Origin: Hippophae tibetana
Taxonomy: Eukaryota; Streptophyta; Magnoliopsida; Rosales; Elaeagnaceae
Direction: 5' to 3'
Assembly (NCBI GenBank): GCA_037013495.1
Contig: CM072810.1
Span: 33,013,843-33,077,842 of the forward strand
DNA length: 64,000 bases
Both the position numbers and the translations under genes were made by a program. This document shows, one piece after another, positions 51,244-64,000 of this stretch. Within the stretch, counting starts at the first letter, position 1. Each line of letters starts with the position of its first letter. The notes beneath the pieces are model-generated. The model was not told the origin of the DNA. It did no database searches and worked only from the letters and a program-made list of their open reading frames with translations.

Positions 51244-54200
51244 TCACTTTATCATTTTCAAGCAAAAGTTACCTTGCTTAAATACATGAAAAATCCTTGT
51301 GAACTTACTGTTAAATGAATTACTTGGGCAAGTATTCGAACTGCATCACTTGTATCCAATATGTCAGCCATCCACTTATGAGGACACAAAGAACTTGGCT
51401 TTATAGACATCAAGGATAGTGGTCTTAGCCAAGATCTTTTTGACACAGTTTTTAGGAATGATGACTCAAATACCAATGAGGAGAAATGGGATCTAATTTC
51501 CGAGAGAGTTACTAAATTTCTTAGATAGAATTAACCCTTTTTAGAGGTTTTAGAAAAAAATAATCATAGCTCCAAAATGATTATTTCAATGAATTTGGAG
51601 TTGTACTTCTTCCAAACAACATGAAATATTTTGCAGACCACTCATATAGGTATTTGAGCTAAAAAATAAATCTAGAACTACGAAGTTGATTAAAAATTTT
51701 GAACTCTATATCCAGCAAGAGGATGAAACTTGGAACAAATTCTAATCATGTTTTTCAAACATTATCAACTACTCTTACAATTTGGGTGGACCTATAAGGA
51801 AAGGGAAGTAGATTGAGAAATTCCTTACTAGCTTACCTTATCATTTTCAAGCAAAAGTTACCTTGCTTAAATACATGAAAAATCCTTGTGACCTTACTGT
51901 TAAATGAATCACTTGGGCAAGTATTCGAACTGCATCACTTGTATCCAATATGTCAGCCATCCACTCACGAGGACGGAAAGAACTTGGCTTTATAGACATC
52001 AAGGAAAGTGGTCTTAGCGAAGATCTTTTTGACACAGTTTTTAGGAATGATGACTCTAATACCAATGAATAGAAATGGGATCTATTTTCCTAGAGATTTA
52101 CTAAATTTCTTAGATAAAATTAGCCCTTTTTTAGGGGTTTTAGAAAAAAATAATCCGAGCTCTAAAATGATTATTTCAATGAATTTAGAGTTGTACTTCT
52201 TCCAAACAACATAAAATATTTTGCAGACCACCCATATAGGTATTTGAGCTAAATAATAAATCTAGAACTACGAAGTTGACCAAAAATTTGAACTCTATAT
52301 CCAGCAAGAGGATGAAACTTGGAACAAATTCTAATCATGTTTTTCAAACATTATCAACTACTCGTACAATTTGGGTGGACCTATCTGGAAAGGGAAAGAG
52401 ATTGAGAAATTCCTTACTAGCTTACCTTATCATTTTCAAGCAAAAGTTACCTTGCTTAAATACATAAAAATTCCTTGTGAACTTATTGTTAAATGAATAA
52501 CTTGGGCAAGTATTCGAACTGCATCACTTGTATCCAATATGTTAGCCATCCACTTTCGAGGATGGAAAGAGCTTGGCTTTGTAGACATCAAGGATAGTGG
52601 TCTTAGCGAAGATCTTTTTGACATAGTTTTTAGGAATCATGACTCTAATACCAATGAATAAAAATGGGATCTACTTTCCTAGAGAGTTACTAAATTTCTT
52701 AGATAGAATTAGCCCTTTTTTAGGGGTTTTAGAAAAAAATAATCCGAGCTCTAAAATGATTATTTCAATGAATTTAGAGTTGTACTTCTTTCAAACAACA
52801 TGAAATATTTTGCAGACCACCCATATAGGTATTTGAGCTAAAAAATAAATCTAGAACTACGAAGTTGACCAAAAATTTGAACTCTATATCCAGCAAGAGG
52901 ATGAAACTTGGAACAAATTCTAATCATGTTTTTCAAACATTATCAACTACTCGTACAATTTGGGTGGACCTATAAGGAAAGGGAAGTAGATTGAGAAATT
53001 CCTTACTAGCTTACTTTATCATTTTCAAGCAAAAGTTACCTTGCTTAAATACATGAAAAATCCTTGTGAACTTACTGTTAAATGAATCACTTGGGCAAGT
53101 ATTCGAACTGCATCACTTGTATCCAATATGTCAGCCATCCACTTATGAGGACACAAAGAACTTGGCTTTATAGACATCAAGGATAGTGGTCTTAGCCAAG
53201 ATCTTTTTGACACAGTTTTTAGGAATGATGACTCTAGTACCAATGAAGAGAAATGGGATCTACTTTCCCAGAGAGTTACTAAATTTCTTAGATAGAATTA
53301 ACCCTTTTTAGGGGTTTTAGAAAAAAATAATCATAGCTCCAAAATGATTATTTCAATGAATTTGGAGTTGTACTTCTTCCAAACAACATGAAATATTTTG
53401 CAGACCACTCATATAGGTATTTGAGCTAAAAAATAAATATAGAACTACGAAGTTGATTAAAAATTTTGAACTCTATATCCAGCAAGAGGATGAAACTTGG
53501 AACAAATTCTAATCATGTTTTTCAAACATTATCAACTACTCGTACAATTTGGGTGGACCTATAAGGAAAGGGAAGTAGATTGAGAAATTCCTTACTAGCT
53601 TACCTTATCATTTTCAAGCAAAAGTTACCTTGCTTAAATACATGAAAAATCCATGTGAACTTATTGTTAAATGAGTCACTTGGGCAAGTATTCGAACTGC
53701 ATCACTTGTATCCATTATGTCAGCCATCCACTCACGAGGACGGAAAGAACTTGGCTTTATAGACATCAAGGATAGTGGTCTTAGCGAAGATCTTTTTGAC
53801 ACAGTTTTTAGGAATGATGACTCTAATACCAATGAATAGAAATGGGATCTACTTTCCTAGAGATTTACTAAATTTCTTAGATAGAATTAGCCATTTTTTA
53901 GGGGTTTTAGAAAAAAATAATCCGAGCTCTAAAATGATTATTTCAATGAATTTAGAGTTGTACTTCTTCCAAACAGCATGAAATATTTTGCAGACCACAC
54001 ATATAGGTATTTGAGCTAAAAAATAAATCTAGAACTACGAAGTTGACCAAAAATTTGAACTCTATATCCAGCAAGAGGATGAAACTTGGAACAAATTCTA
54101 ATCATGTTTTTCAAACATTATCAACAACTCGTACAATTTGGGTGGACCTATCTGGAAAGGGAAAGAGATTGAGAAATTCCTTACTAGCTTACCTTATCAT

Positions 54201-56485
54201 TTTCAAGCAAAAGTTACCTTGCTTAAATACATAAAAATTCCTTGTGAACTTATTGTTAATTGAATAACTTGGGCAACTATTCGAACTGCATCACTTGTAT
54301 CCAATATGTTAGCCATCCACTTTCGAGGATGGAAAGAGCTTGGCTTTGTAGACGTCAAGGATAGTGGTCTTAGCGAAGATCTTTTTGACACAATTGTTAG
54401 AAATGATGACTGTAATAAAAATGAAGAGAAATGGGATCTACTTTCCCAGAGAGTTACTGAATTTCTTAGATAGAATTAACCCTTTTTAGGGGTTTTAGAA
54501 AAAAATAATCCGAGCTCCAAAATGATTATTTCAATGAATTTAGAGTTGTACTTATTCCAAACAACATGAAATATTTTGCAGACCACTCATATAGGTATTT
54601 GAGCTGAAAAATAAATCTAGAACTACGAAGTTGACCAAAAATTTTGAACTCTATATCCAGCAAGAGGATGAAACTTGGAACAAATTCTAATCATGTTTTT
54701 CAAACATTATCAACTACTCGTACAATTTGGGTGGACCTATAAGGAAAGGGAAGTAGATTGAGAAATTCCTTACTAGCTTACCTTATCATTTTCAAGCAAA
54801 AGTTACCTTGCTTAAATACATGAAAAATAATTGTGAACTTACTGTTAAATGAATCACTTGGGCAAGTATTCGAACTGCATCACTTGTATCCAATATGTTA
54901 GCCATCCACTAACGAGGACGGAAAGAACTTGGCTTTATAGACATCAAGGATAGTGGTCTTAGCGAAGATCTTTTTGACACAATTTTTTGGAATGGTGACT
55001 CTAATACCAATGAATAGAAATGGGATCTACTTTCCTAGAGATTTACTAAATTTCTTAGATAGAATTAGCCCTTTTTTAGGGGTTTTAGAAAAAAATAACC
55101 CGAGCTCTAAAATGATTATTTCAATGAATTTAGGGTTGTACTTCTTCCAAACAGCATGAAATATTTTGCAGATCACACATATAGGTATTTGAGCTAAAAA
55201 ATAAATCTAGAACTACGAAGTTGACCAAAAATTTGAACTCTATATCCAGCAAGAGGATGAAACTTGGAACAAATTTTAATCATGTTTTTCAAACATTATC
55301 AACAACTCGTACAATTTGGGTGGACCTATCTGGAAAGGGAAAGAGATTGAGAAATTCCTTACTAGCTTACCTTATCATTTTCAAGCAAAAGTTACCTTGC
55401 TTAAATACATAAAAATTCCTTGTGAACTTATTGTTAAATGAATAACTTGGGCAACTATTCGAACTGCATCACTTGTATCCAATATGTTAGCCATCCACTT
55501 TCGAGGATGGAAAGAGCTTGGCTTTGTAGACATCAAGGATAGTGGTCTTAGCGAAGATCTTTTTGACACAATTGTTAGAAATGATGACTGTAATACCAAT
55601 GAAGAGAAATGGGATCTACTTTCCCAGAGAGTTACTAAATTTCTTAGATAGAATTAACCCTTTTTAGGGGTTTTAGAAAAAAATAATCCGAGCTCCAAAA
55701 TGATTATTTCAATGAATTTAGAGTTGTACTTATTCCAAACAACATGAAATATTTTGCAGACCACTCATATAGGTATTTGAGCTAAAAAATAAATCTAGAA
55801 CTACGAAGTTGACCAAAAATTTGAACTCTATATCCAGCAAGAGGATGAAACTTGGAACAAATTCTAATCATGTTTTTCAAACATTATCAACTACTCGTAC
55901 AATTTGGGTGGACCTATAAGGAAAGGGAAGTAGATTGAGAAATTCCTTACTAGCTTACTTTATCATTTTCAAGCAAAAGTTACCTTGCTTAAATACATGA
56001 AAAATCCTTGTGAACTTACTGTTAAATGAATCACTTGGGCAAGTATTCGAACTGCATCACTTGTATCCAATATGTCAGCCATCCACTTATGAGGACACAA
56101 AGAACTTGGCTTTATAGACATCAAGGATAGTGGTCTTAGCCAAGATCTTTTTGACACAGTTTTTAGGAATGATGACTCTAGTACCAATGAAGAGAAATGG
56201 GATCTACTTTCCCAGAGAGTTACTAAATTTCTTAGATAGAATTAACCCTTTTTAGGGGTTTTAGAAAAAAATAATCATAGCTCCAAAATGATTATTTCAA
56301 TGAATTTGGAGTTGTACTTCTTCCAAACAACATGAAATATTTTGCAGACCACTCATATAGGTATTTGAGCTAAAAAATAAATCTAGAACTACGAAGTTGA
56401 TTAAAAATTTTGAACTCTATATCCAGCAAGAGGATGAAACTTGGAACAAATTCTAATCATGTTTTTCAAACATTATCAACTACTC

Positions 56486-59400
56486 GTACAATTTGGGTGG
56501 ACCTATAAGGAAAGGGAAGTAGATTGAGAAATTCCTTACTAGCTTACCTTATCATTTTCAAGCAAAAGTTACCTTGCTTAAATACATGAAAAATCCTTGT
56601 GACCTTACTGTTAAATGAATCACTTGGGCAAGTATTCGAACTGCATCACTTGTATCCAATATATCAGCCATCCACTTATGAGGACACAAAGAACTTGGCT
56701 TTATAGACATCAAGGATAGTGGTCTTAGCCAAGATTTTTTTGACACAGTTTTTAGGAATGATGGCTCTAATACCAATGAAGAGAAATGGGATCTACTTTC
56801 CCAGAGAGTTACTAAATTTCTTAGATAGAATTAACCCTTTTTAGAGGTTTTAGAAAAAAATAATCATAGCTCCAAAATGATTATTTCAATGATTTTGGAG
56901 TTGTACTTCTTCCAAACAACATGAAATATTTTGCAGACCACTCATATAGGTATTTGAGCGAAAAAATAAATCTAGAACTACGAAGTTGATTAAAAATTTT
57001 GAACTCTATATCCAGCAAGAGGATGAAACTTGGAACAAATTCTAATCATGTTTTTCAAACATTATCAACTACTCTTACAATTTGGGTGGACCTATAAGGA
57101 AAGGGAAGTAGATTGAGAAATTCCTTACTAGCTTACCTTATCATTTTCAAGCAAAAGTTACCTTGCTTAAATACATGAAAAATCCTTGTGACCTTACTGT
57201 TAAATGAATCACTTGGGCAAGTATTCGAACTGCATCACTTGTATCCAATATGTCAGCCATCCACTCACGAGGACGGAAAGAACTTGGCTTTGTAGACATC
57301 AAGGAAAGTGGTCTTAGCGAAGATCTTTTTGACACAGTTTTTAGGAATGATGACTCTAATACCAATGAATAGAAATGGGATCTACTTTCCTAGAGATTTA
57401 CTAAATTTCTTAGATAAAATTAGCCCTTTTTTAGGGGTTTTAGAAAAAAATAATCCGAGCTCTAAAATGATTATTTTAATGAATTTAGAGTTGTACTTCT
57501 TCCAAACAACATGAAATATTTTGCAGACCACCCATATAGGTATTTGAGCTAAAAAATAAATCTAGAACTACGAAGTTGACCAAAAATTTGAACTCTATAT
57601 CCAGCAAGAGGATGAAACTTGGAACAAATTCTAATCATGTTTTTCAAACATTATCAACAACTCGTACAATTTGGGTGGACCTATCTGGAAAGGGAAAGAG
57701 ATTGAGAAATTCCTTACTAGCTTACCTTATCATTTTCAAACAAAAGTCACCTTGCTTAAATACATAAAAATTACTTGTGAACTTATTGTTAAATGAATAA
57801 CTTGGGCAACTATTCGAACTGCATCACTTGTATCCAATATGTTAGCCATCCACTTTCGAGGATGGAAATAGCTTGGCTTTGTAGACATCAAGGATAGTGG
57901 TCTTAGCGAAGATCTTTTTGACACAGTTTTTAGGAATGATGACTCTAATACCAATGAAGAGAAATGGGATCTACTTTCCCAGAGAGTTACTAAATTTCTT
58001 AGATAGAATTAACCCTTTTTAGAGGTTTTAGAAAAAAATAATCATAGCTCCAAAATGATTATTTCAATGAATTTGGAGTTGTACTTCTTCCAAACAACAT
58101 GAAATATTTTGCAGACCACTCATATAGGTATTTGAGCTAAAAAATAAATCTAGAACTACGAAGTTGACCAAAAATTTGAACTCTATATCTAGCAAGAGGA
58201 TGAAACTTGAAACAAATTCTAATCATGTTTTTCAAACATTATCAACTACTCGTACAATTTGGGTGGACCTATCTGGAAAGGGAAAGAGATTGAGAAATTC
58301 CTTACTAGCTTACCTTATCATTTTCAAGCAAAAGTTACCTTGCTTAAATACATGAAAAATCCTTGTGACCTTACTGTTAAATGAATCACTTGGGCAAGTA
58401 TTCGAACTGCATCACTTGTATCCAATATGTCAGCCTTCCACTTATGAGGACACAAAGAACTTGGCTTTATAGACATCAAGGATAGTGGTCTTAGCCAAGA
58501 TCTTTTTGACACAGTTTTTAGGAATGATGACTCTAATACCAATGAAGAGAAATGGGATCTACTTTCCCAGAGAGTTACTAAATTTCTTAGATAGAATTAA
58601 CACTTTTTAGAGGTTTTAGAAAAAAATAATCATAGCTCCAAAATGATTATTTCAATGAATTTGGAGTTGTACTTCTTCCAAACAACATGAAATATTTTGC
58701 AGACCACTCATATAGGTATTTGAGCGAAAAAATAAATCTAGAACTACGAAGTTGATTAAAAATTTTGAACTCTATATCCAGCAAGAGGATGAAACTTGGA
58801 ACAAATTCTAATCATGTTTTTCAAACATTATCAACTACTCTTACAATTTGGGTGGACCTATAAGGAAAGGGAAGTAGATTGAGAAATTCCTTACTAGCTT
58901 ACCTTATCATTTTCAAGCAAAAGTTACCTTGCTTAAATACATGAAAAATCCTTGTGACCTTACTATTAAATGAATCACTTGGGCAAGTATTCGAACTGCA
59001 TCACTTGTATCCAATATGTCAGCCATCCACTCACGAGGACGGAAAGAACTTGGCTTTATAGACCTCAAGGAAAGTGGTCTTAGCGAAGATCTTTTTGACA
59101 CAGTTTTTAGGAATGATGACTCTAATACCAATGAATAGAAATGGGATCTACTTTCCTAGAGATTTACTAAATTTCTTAGATAAAATTAGCCCTTTTTTAG
59201 GGGTTTTAGAAAAAAATAATCCGAGCTCTAAAATGATTATTTTAATGAATTTAGAGTTGTACTTCTTCCAAACAACATGAAATATTTTGCAGACCACCCA
59301 TATAGGTATTTGAGCTAAATAATAAATCTAGAACTACGAAGTTGACCAAAAATTTGAACTCTATATCCAGCAAGAGGATGAAACTTGAAACAAATTCTAA

Positions 59401-62400
59401 TCATGTTTTTCAAACATTATCAACTACTCGTACAATTTGGGTGGACCTATCTGGAAAGGGAAAGAGATTGAGAAATTCCTTACTAGCTTACCTTATCATT
59501 TTCAAGCAAAAGTTACCTTGCTTAAATACATAAAAATTCCTTGTGAACTTATTGTTAAATGAATAACTTGGGCAAGTATTCGAACTGCATCACTTGTATC
59601 CAATATGTTAGCCATCCACTTTCGAGGATGGAAAGAGCTTGGCTTTGTAGACATCAAGGATAGTGGTCTTAGCGAAGATCTTTTTGACACAGTTTTTAGG
59701 AATCATGACTCTAATACCAATGAATAGAAATGGGATCTACTTTCCCAGAGAGTTACTAAATTTCTTAGATAGAATTAGCCCTTTTTTAGGGGTTTTAGAA
59801 AAAAGTAATCCGAGCTCTAAAATGATTATTTCAATGAATTTAGAGTTGTACTTCTTTCAAACAACATGAAATATTTTGCAGACCACCCATATAGGTATTT
59901 GAGCTAAAAAATAAATCTAGAACTACGAAGTTGACCAAAAATTTGAACTCTATATCCAGCAAGAGGATGAAACTTGGAACAAATTCTAATCATGTTTTTC
60001 AAACATTATCAACTACTCGTACAATTTGGGTGGACCTATAAGGAAAGGGAAGTAGATTGAGAAATTCCTTACTAGCTTACCTTATCATTTTCAAGCAAAA
60101 GTTACCTTGCTTAAATACATGAAAAATCCATGTGAACTTACTGTTAAATGAATCACTTGGGCAAGTATTCGAACTGCATCACTTGTATCCAATATGTCAG
60201 CCATCCACTCACGAGGACGGAAAGAACTTGGCTTTATAGACATCAAGGATAGTGGTCTTAGCCAAGATCTTTTTGACACAGTTTTTAGGAATGATGACTC
60301 TAATACCAATGAAGAGAAATGGGATCTACTTTCCCAGAGAGTTACTAAATTTCTTAGATAGAATTAACCCTTTTTAGAGGTTTTAGAAAAAAATAATCAT
60401 AGCTCTAAAATGATTATTTCAATGAATTTGGAGTTGTACTTCTTCCAAACAACATGAAATATTTTGCAGACCACTCATATAGGTATTTGAGCTAAAAAAT
60501 AATTCTAGAACTACGAAGTTGATTAAAAATTTTGAACTCTATATCCAGCAAGAGGATGAAACTTGGAACAAATTCTAATCATGTTTTTCAAACATTATCA
60601 ACTACTCTTACAATTTGGGTGGACCTATAAGGAAAGGGAAGTAGATTGAGAAATTCCTTACTAGCTTACCTTATCATTTTCAAGAAAAAGTTACCTTGCT
60701 TAAATACATGAAAAATCCTTGTGACCTTACTGTTAAATGAATCACTTGGGCAAGTATTCGAACTGCATCACTTGTATCCAATATGTCAGCCATCCACTCA
60801 CGAGGACGGAAAGAACTTGGCTTTATAGACATCAAGGATAGTGGTCTTTGCGAAGATCTTTTTGACACAGTTTTTAGGAATGATGACTCTAATACCAATG
60901 AATAGAAATGGGATCAACTTTCCTAGAGATTTACTAAATTTCTTAGATAAAATTAGCCCTTTTTTAGGGGTTTTAGAAAAAAATAATCATAGCTCCAAAA
61001 TGATTATTTCAATGAATTTGGAGTTGTACTTCTTCCAAATAACATGAAATATTTTGCAGACCACTCATATAGGTATTTAAGCTAAAAAATAAATCTAGAA
61101 CTACGAAGTTGATTAAAAATTTTGAACTCTATATCCAGCAAGAGGATGAAACTTGGAACAAATTCTAATCATGTTTTTCAAACATTATCAACTACTCGTA
61201 CAATTTGGGTGGACCTATAAGGAAAGGGAAGTAGATTGAGAAATTCCTTACTAGCTTACCTTATCATTTTCAAGCAAAAGTTACCTTGCTTAAATACATG
61301 AAAAATCCATGTGAACTTACTGTTAAATGAATCACTTGGGCAAGTATTCGAACTGCATCACTTGTATCCAATATGTCAGCCATCCACTCACGAGGACGGA
61401 AAGAACTTGGCTTTATAGACATCAAGGATAGTGGTCTTAGCCAAGATCTTTTTGACACAGTTTTTAGGAATGATGACTCTAATACCAATGAAGAGAAATG
61501 GGATCTACTTTCCCAGAGAGTTACTAAATTTCTTAGATAGAATTAACCCTTTTTAGAGGTTTTAGAAAAAAATAATCATAGCTCTAAAATGATTATTTCA
61601 ATGAATTTGGAGTTGTACTTCTTCCAAACAACATGAAATATTTTGCAGACCACTCATATAGGTATTTGAGCTAAAAAATAATTCTAGAACTACGAAGTTG
61701 ATTAAAAATTTTGAACTCTATATCCAGCAAGAGGATGAAACTTGGAACAAATTCTAATCATGTTTTTCAAACATTATCAACTACTCTTACAATTTGGGTG
61801 GACCTATAAGGAAAGGGAAGTAGATTGAGAAATTCCTTACTAGCTTACCTTATCATTTTCAAGAAAAAGTTACCTTGCTTAAATACATGAAAAATCCTTG
61901 TGACCTTACTGTTAAATGAATCACTTGGGCAAGTATTCGAACTGCATCACTTGTATCCAATATGTCAGCCATCCACTCACGAGGACGGAAAGAACTTGGC
62001 TTTATAGACATCAAGGATAGTGGTCTTTGCGAAGATCTTTTTGACACAGTTTTTAGGAATGATGACTCTAATACCAATGAATAGAAATGGGATCAACTTT
62101 CCTAGAGATTTACTAAATTTCTTAGATAAAATTAGCCCTTTTTTAGGGGTTTTAGAAAAAAATAATCATAGCTCCAAAATGATTATTTCAATGAATTTGG
62201 AGTTGTACTTCTTCCAAATAACATGAAATATTTTGCAGACCACTCATATAGGTATTTAAGCTAAAAAATAAATCTAGAACTACGAAGTTGATTAAAAATT
62301 TTGAACTCTATATCCAGCAAGAGGATGAAACTTGGAACAAATTCTAATCATGTTTTTCAAACATTATCAACTACTCGTACAATTTGGGTGGACCTATAAG

Positions 62401-64000
62401 GAAAGGGAAGTAGATTGAGAAATTCCTTACTAGCTCACTTTATCATTTTCAAGCAAAAGTTACCTTGCTTAAATACATGAAAAATCCTTGTGAACTTACT
62501 GTTAAATGAATTACTTGGGCAAGTATTCGAACTGCATCACTTGTATCCAATATGTCAGCCATCCACTTATGAGGACACAAAGAACTTGGCTTTATAGACA
62601 TCAAGGATAGTGGTCTTAGCCAAGATCTTTTTGACACAGTTTTTAGGAATGATGACTCAAATACCAATGAGGAGAAATGGGATCTAATTTCCGAGAGAGT
62701 TACTAAATTTCTTAGATAGAATTAACCCTTTTTAGAGGTTTTAGAAAAAAATAATCATAGCTCCAAAATGATTATTTCAATGAATTTGGAGTTGTACTTC
62801 TTCCAAACAACATGAAATATTTTGCAGACCACTCATATAGGTATTTGAGCTAAAAAATAAATCTAGAACTACGAAGTTGATTAAAAATTTTGAACTCTAT
62901 ATCCAGCAAGAGGATGAAACTTGGAACAAATTCTAATCATGTTTTTCAAACATTATCAACTACTCTTACAATTTGGGTGGACCTATAAGGAAAGGGAAGT
63001 AGATTGAGAAATTCCTTACTAGCTTACCTTATCATTTTCAAGCAAAAGTTACCTTGCTTAAATACATGAAAAATCCTTGTGACCTTACTGTTAAATGAAT
63101 CACTTGGGCAAGTATTCGAACTGCATCACTTGTATCCAATATGTCAGCCATCCACTCACGAGGACGGAAAGAACTTGGCTTTATAGACATCAAGGAAAGT
63201 GGTCTTAGCGAAGATCTTTTTGACACAGTTTTTAGGAATGATGACTCTAATACCAATGAATAGAAATGGGATCTACTTTCCTAGAGATTTACTAAATTTC
63301 TTAGATAAAATTAGCCCTTTTTTAGGGGTTTTAGAAAAAAATAATCCGAGCTCTAAAATGATTATTTCAATGAATTTAGAGTTGTACTTCTTCCAAACAA
63401 CATAAAATATTTTGCAGACCACCCATATAGGTATTTGAGCTAAATAATAAATCTAGAACTACGAAGTTGACCAAAAATTTGAACTCTATATCCAGCAAGA
63501 GGATGAAACTTGGAACAAATTCTAATCATGTTTTTCAAACATTATCAACTACTCGTACAATTTGGGTGGACCTATCTGGAAAGGGAAAGAGATTGAGAAA
63601 TTCCTTACTAGCTTACCTTATCATTTTCAAGCAAAAGTTACCTTGCTTAAATACATAAAAATTCCTTGTGAACTTATTGTTAAATGAATAACTTGGGCAA
63701 GTATTCGAACTGCATCACTTGTATCCAATATGTTAGCCATCCACTTTCGAGGATGGAAAGAGCTTGGCTTTGTAGACATCAAGGATAGTGGTCTTAGCGA
63801 AGATCTTTTTGACATAGTTTTTAGGAATCATGACTCTAATACCAATGAATAGAAATGGGATCTACTTTCCTAGAGAGTTACTAAATTTCTTAGATAGAAT
63901 TAGCCCTTTTTTAGGGGTTTTAGAAAAAAATAATCCGAGCTCTAAAATGATTATTTCAATGAATTTAGAGTTGTACTTCTTTCAAACAACATGAAATATT
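56486..64000. repeat. 19-monomer tandem duplication, copy 2 (7.5 kb seen)
   Basis: Matches 45295-52809 almost base for base. Differences I noticed are single substitutions: 46549 G to 57740 A, 46771 G to 57962 A, 47074 T to 58265 G, and 52661 A to 63852 G. That is about 4 in 7.5 kb, though I did not align every base. The copy continues beyond the right edge of the window. Confidence 0.9.
56532..64000. repeat. Array segment 11: monomers 97-109, second 19-monomer unit, cut by window edge
   Basis: Monomer starts and classes: 56532 A2, 57121 B, 57710 C, 58298 A2, 58887 B, 59476 C, 60065 B, 60654 B, 61244 B, 61833 B, 62423 A2, 63012 B, 63601 C (400 bp, partial). The order repeats monomers 78-90 exactly, with every private marker at +11,191 bp. 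Confidence 0.92.

Larger units (their letters stand above)
45295..56485. repeat. 19-monomer (11,191 bp) tandem duplication, copy 1
   Basis: Left limit set by the first mismatch against copy 2: actcttacaa at about 45,290 versus actcgtacaa at about 56,481 (T at 45294, G at 56485). Rightward from there the sequences match at a constant offset of 11,191 bp, including the rare agatttttttgac, gatggctctaat and aattaacacttttt variants and the internal dimer duplication. To the left of 45294 the match weakens, for example gatgacactag near 44986 versus gatgactctag near 56177. The true breakpoint may lie some tens to hundreds of bases away because all monomers are alike. Confidence 0.9.
45341..56531. 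repeat. Array segment 10: monomers 78-96, first 19-monomer unit
   Basis: Monomer starts and classes: 45341 A2, 45930 B, 46519 C, 47107 A2, 47696 B, 48285 C, 48874 B, 49463 B, 50053 B, 50642 B, 51232 A2, 51821 B, 52410 C, 52999 A2, 53588 B, 54177 C (rare form), 54766 B', 55355 C (rare form), 55943 A2. Private markers include agatttttttgac near 45543, gatggctctaat near 45570, aattaacacttttt near 47405 and ggtctttgcgaag near 49653. Confidence 0.92.
1..64000. repeat. Satellite DNA array, ~589 bp monomer, 108 complete copies plus one partial
   Basis: The same unit recurs without a break from the first to the last base. I phased it on the motif ttccttactagcttac, which begins at 1, 590, 1178, 1766, 2355 and so on to 63601. 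The spacing is 588-590 bp throughout, and the length differences I examined are single-base gains or losses, mostly in mononucleotide runs (cattttcaag or catttcaag, the A-run after gttttag, aaaattttg or aaatttg). All copies are in one orientation. Conserved landmarks by offset in the unit: acatgaaaaatcc at about 53, tattcgaactgcatcac at about 103, the class-diagnostic block at 141-160, the agatctttttgacac box at about 200, an A/T- and G-run core at 304-328, aatctagaactacgaag at about 438, and gtacaatttgggtgg at about 544. Open frames on both strands are short, mostly start at TTG or GTG, and vary in sequence and length between copies, so I call no gene. Family name and chromosomal position are unknown to me. 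Confidence 0.98.

Noticed and set aside
1..64000. CRISPR array or bacterial repeat region
   Set aside because: The repeat unit is 589 bp with no unique spacers, no cas genes, and no bacterial gene structure anywhere.
1..64000. Tandem LTR-retrotransposon or rDNA spacer array
   Set aside because: No primer-binding site, polypurine tract, gag-pol frames or rRNA sequence is seen. The unit is too short and continuous for either.

Overview
The whole 64 kb window is one uninterrupted head-to-tail tandem array of a satellite DNA with a monomer of about 589 bp (588-590 bp). I count 108 complete monomers and a 109th that is cut at 400 bp by the right edge. All monomers lie in the same orientation. The mean spacing is 588.9 bp, measured from the first to the last phased start. 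I find no unique sequence, no transposon insertion, no inversion, no RNA gene and no credible protein-coding gene. The sequence is AT-rich (roughly one third G+C by eye).

Such a long array of a ~0.6 kb monomer is typical of nuclear heterochromatin (pericentromeric, centromeric or subtelomeric) in a eukaryote. A TTTAGGG-like core inside most monomers and the monomer length mildly favour a plant. I do not recognise the family by name, and the chromosomal location cannot be read from the sequence.

Monomers fall into classes by a diagnostic block about 141-160 bp into the unit: A1 (cacttacgaggacac, 7 copies), A2 (cacttatgaggacac, 35), B (cactcacgaggacgg, 37, plus 2 with cactaacgaggacgg, called B') and C (cactttcgaggatgg, 28). 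C also has ttagcc instead of tcagcc, acataaaaattcc instead of acatgaaaaatcc, and tttgtagac. The rest of each monomer has two main tail haplotypes. H1 has aatcatagctcc, ggagttg, gttgatta and ataaggaaagggaagtag. H2 has aatccgagctct, agagttg, gttgacca and atctggaaagggaaagag. Heads and tails are shuffled, so the array is a mosaic.

Layout: 1-7.7 kb is an A-rich segment holding every A1 copy, with a few divergent C monomers. From 7.7 kb onward A2, B and C alternate in blocks built by successive local tandem duplications. The units are 7 monomers (10.7-19.0 kb), 3 monomers (19.4-22.9 kb and 23.3-26.9 kb), 4 monomers (29.2-33.4 kb), 5 monomers (38.1-44.1 kb), 2 monomers (48.75-51.1 kb) and 19 monomers (11,191 bp; 45.3-56.5 kb, then 56.5-64.0 kb and continuing past the edge). 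The 2-monomer duplication lies inside both copies of the 19-monomer unit, which gives a relative order of events. No single higher-order period covers the window. The picture is unequal exchange or replication-based amplification at many scales, with patchy gene conversion, rather than a gene system.
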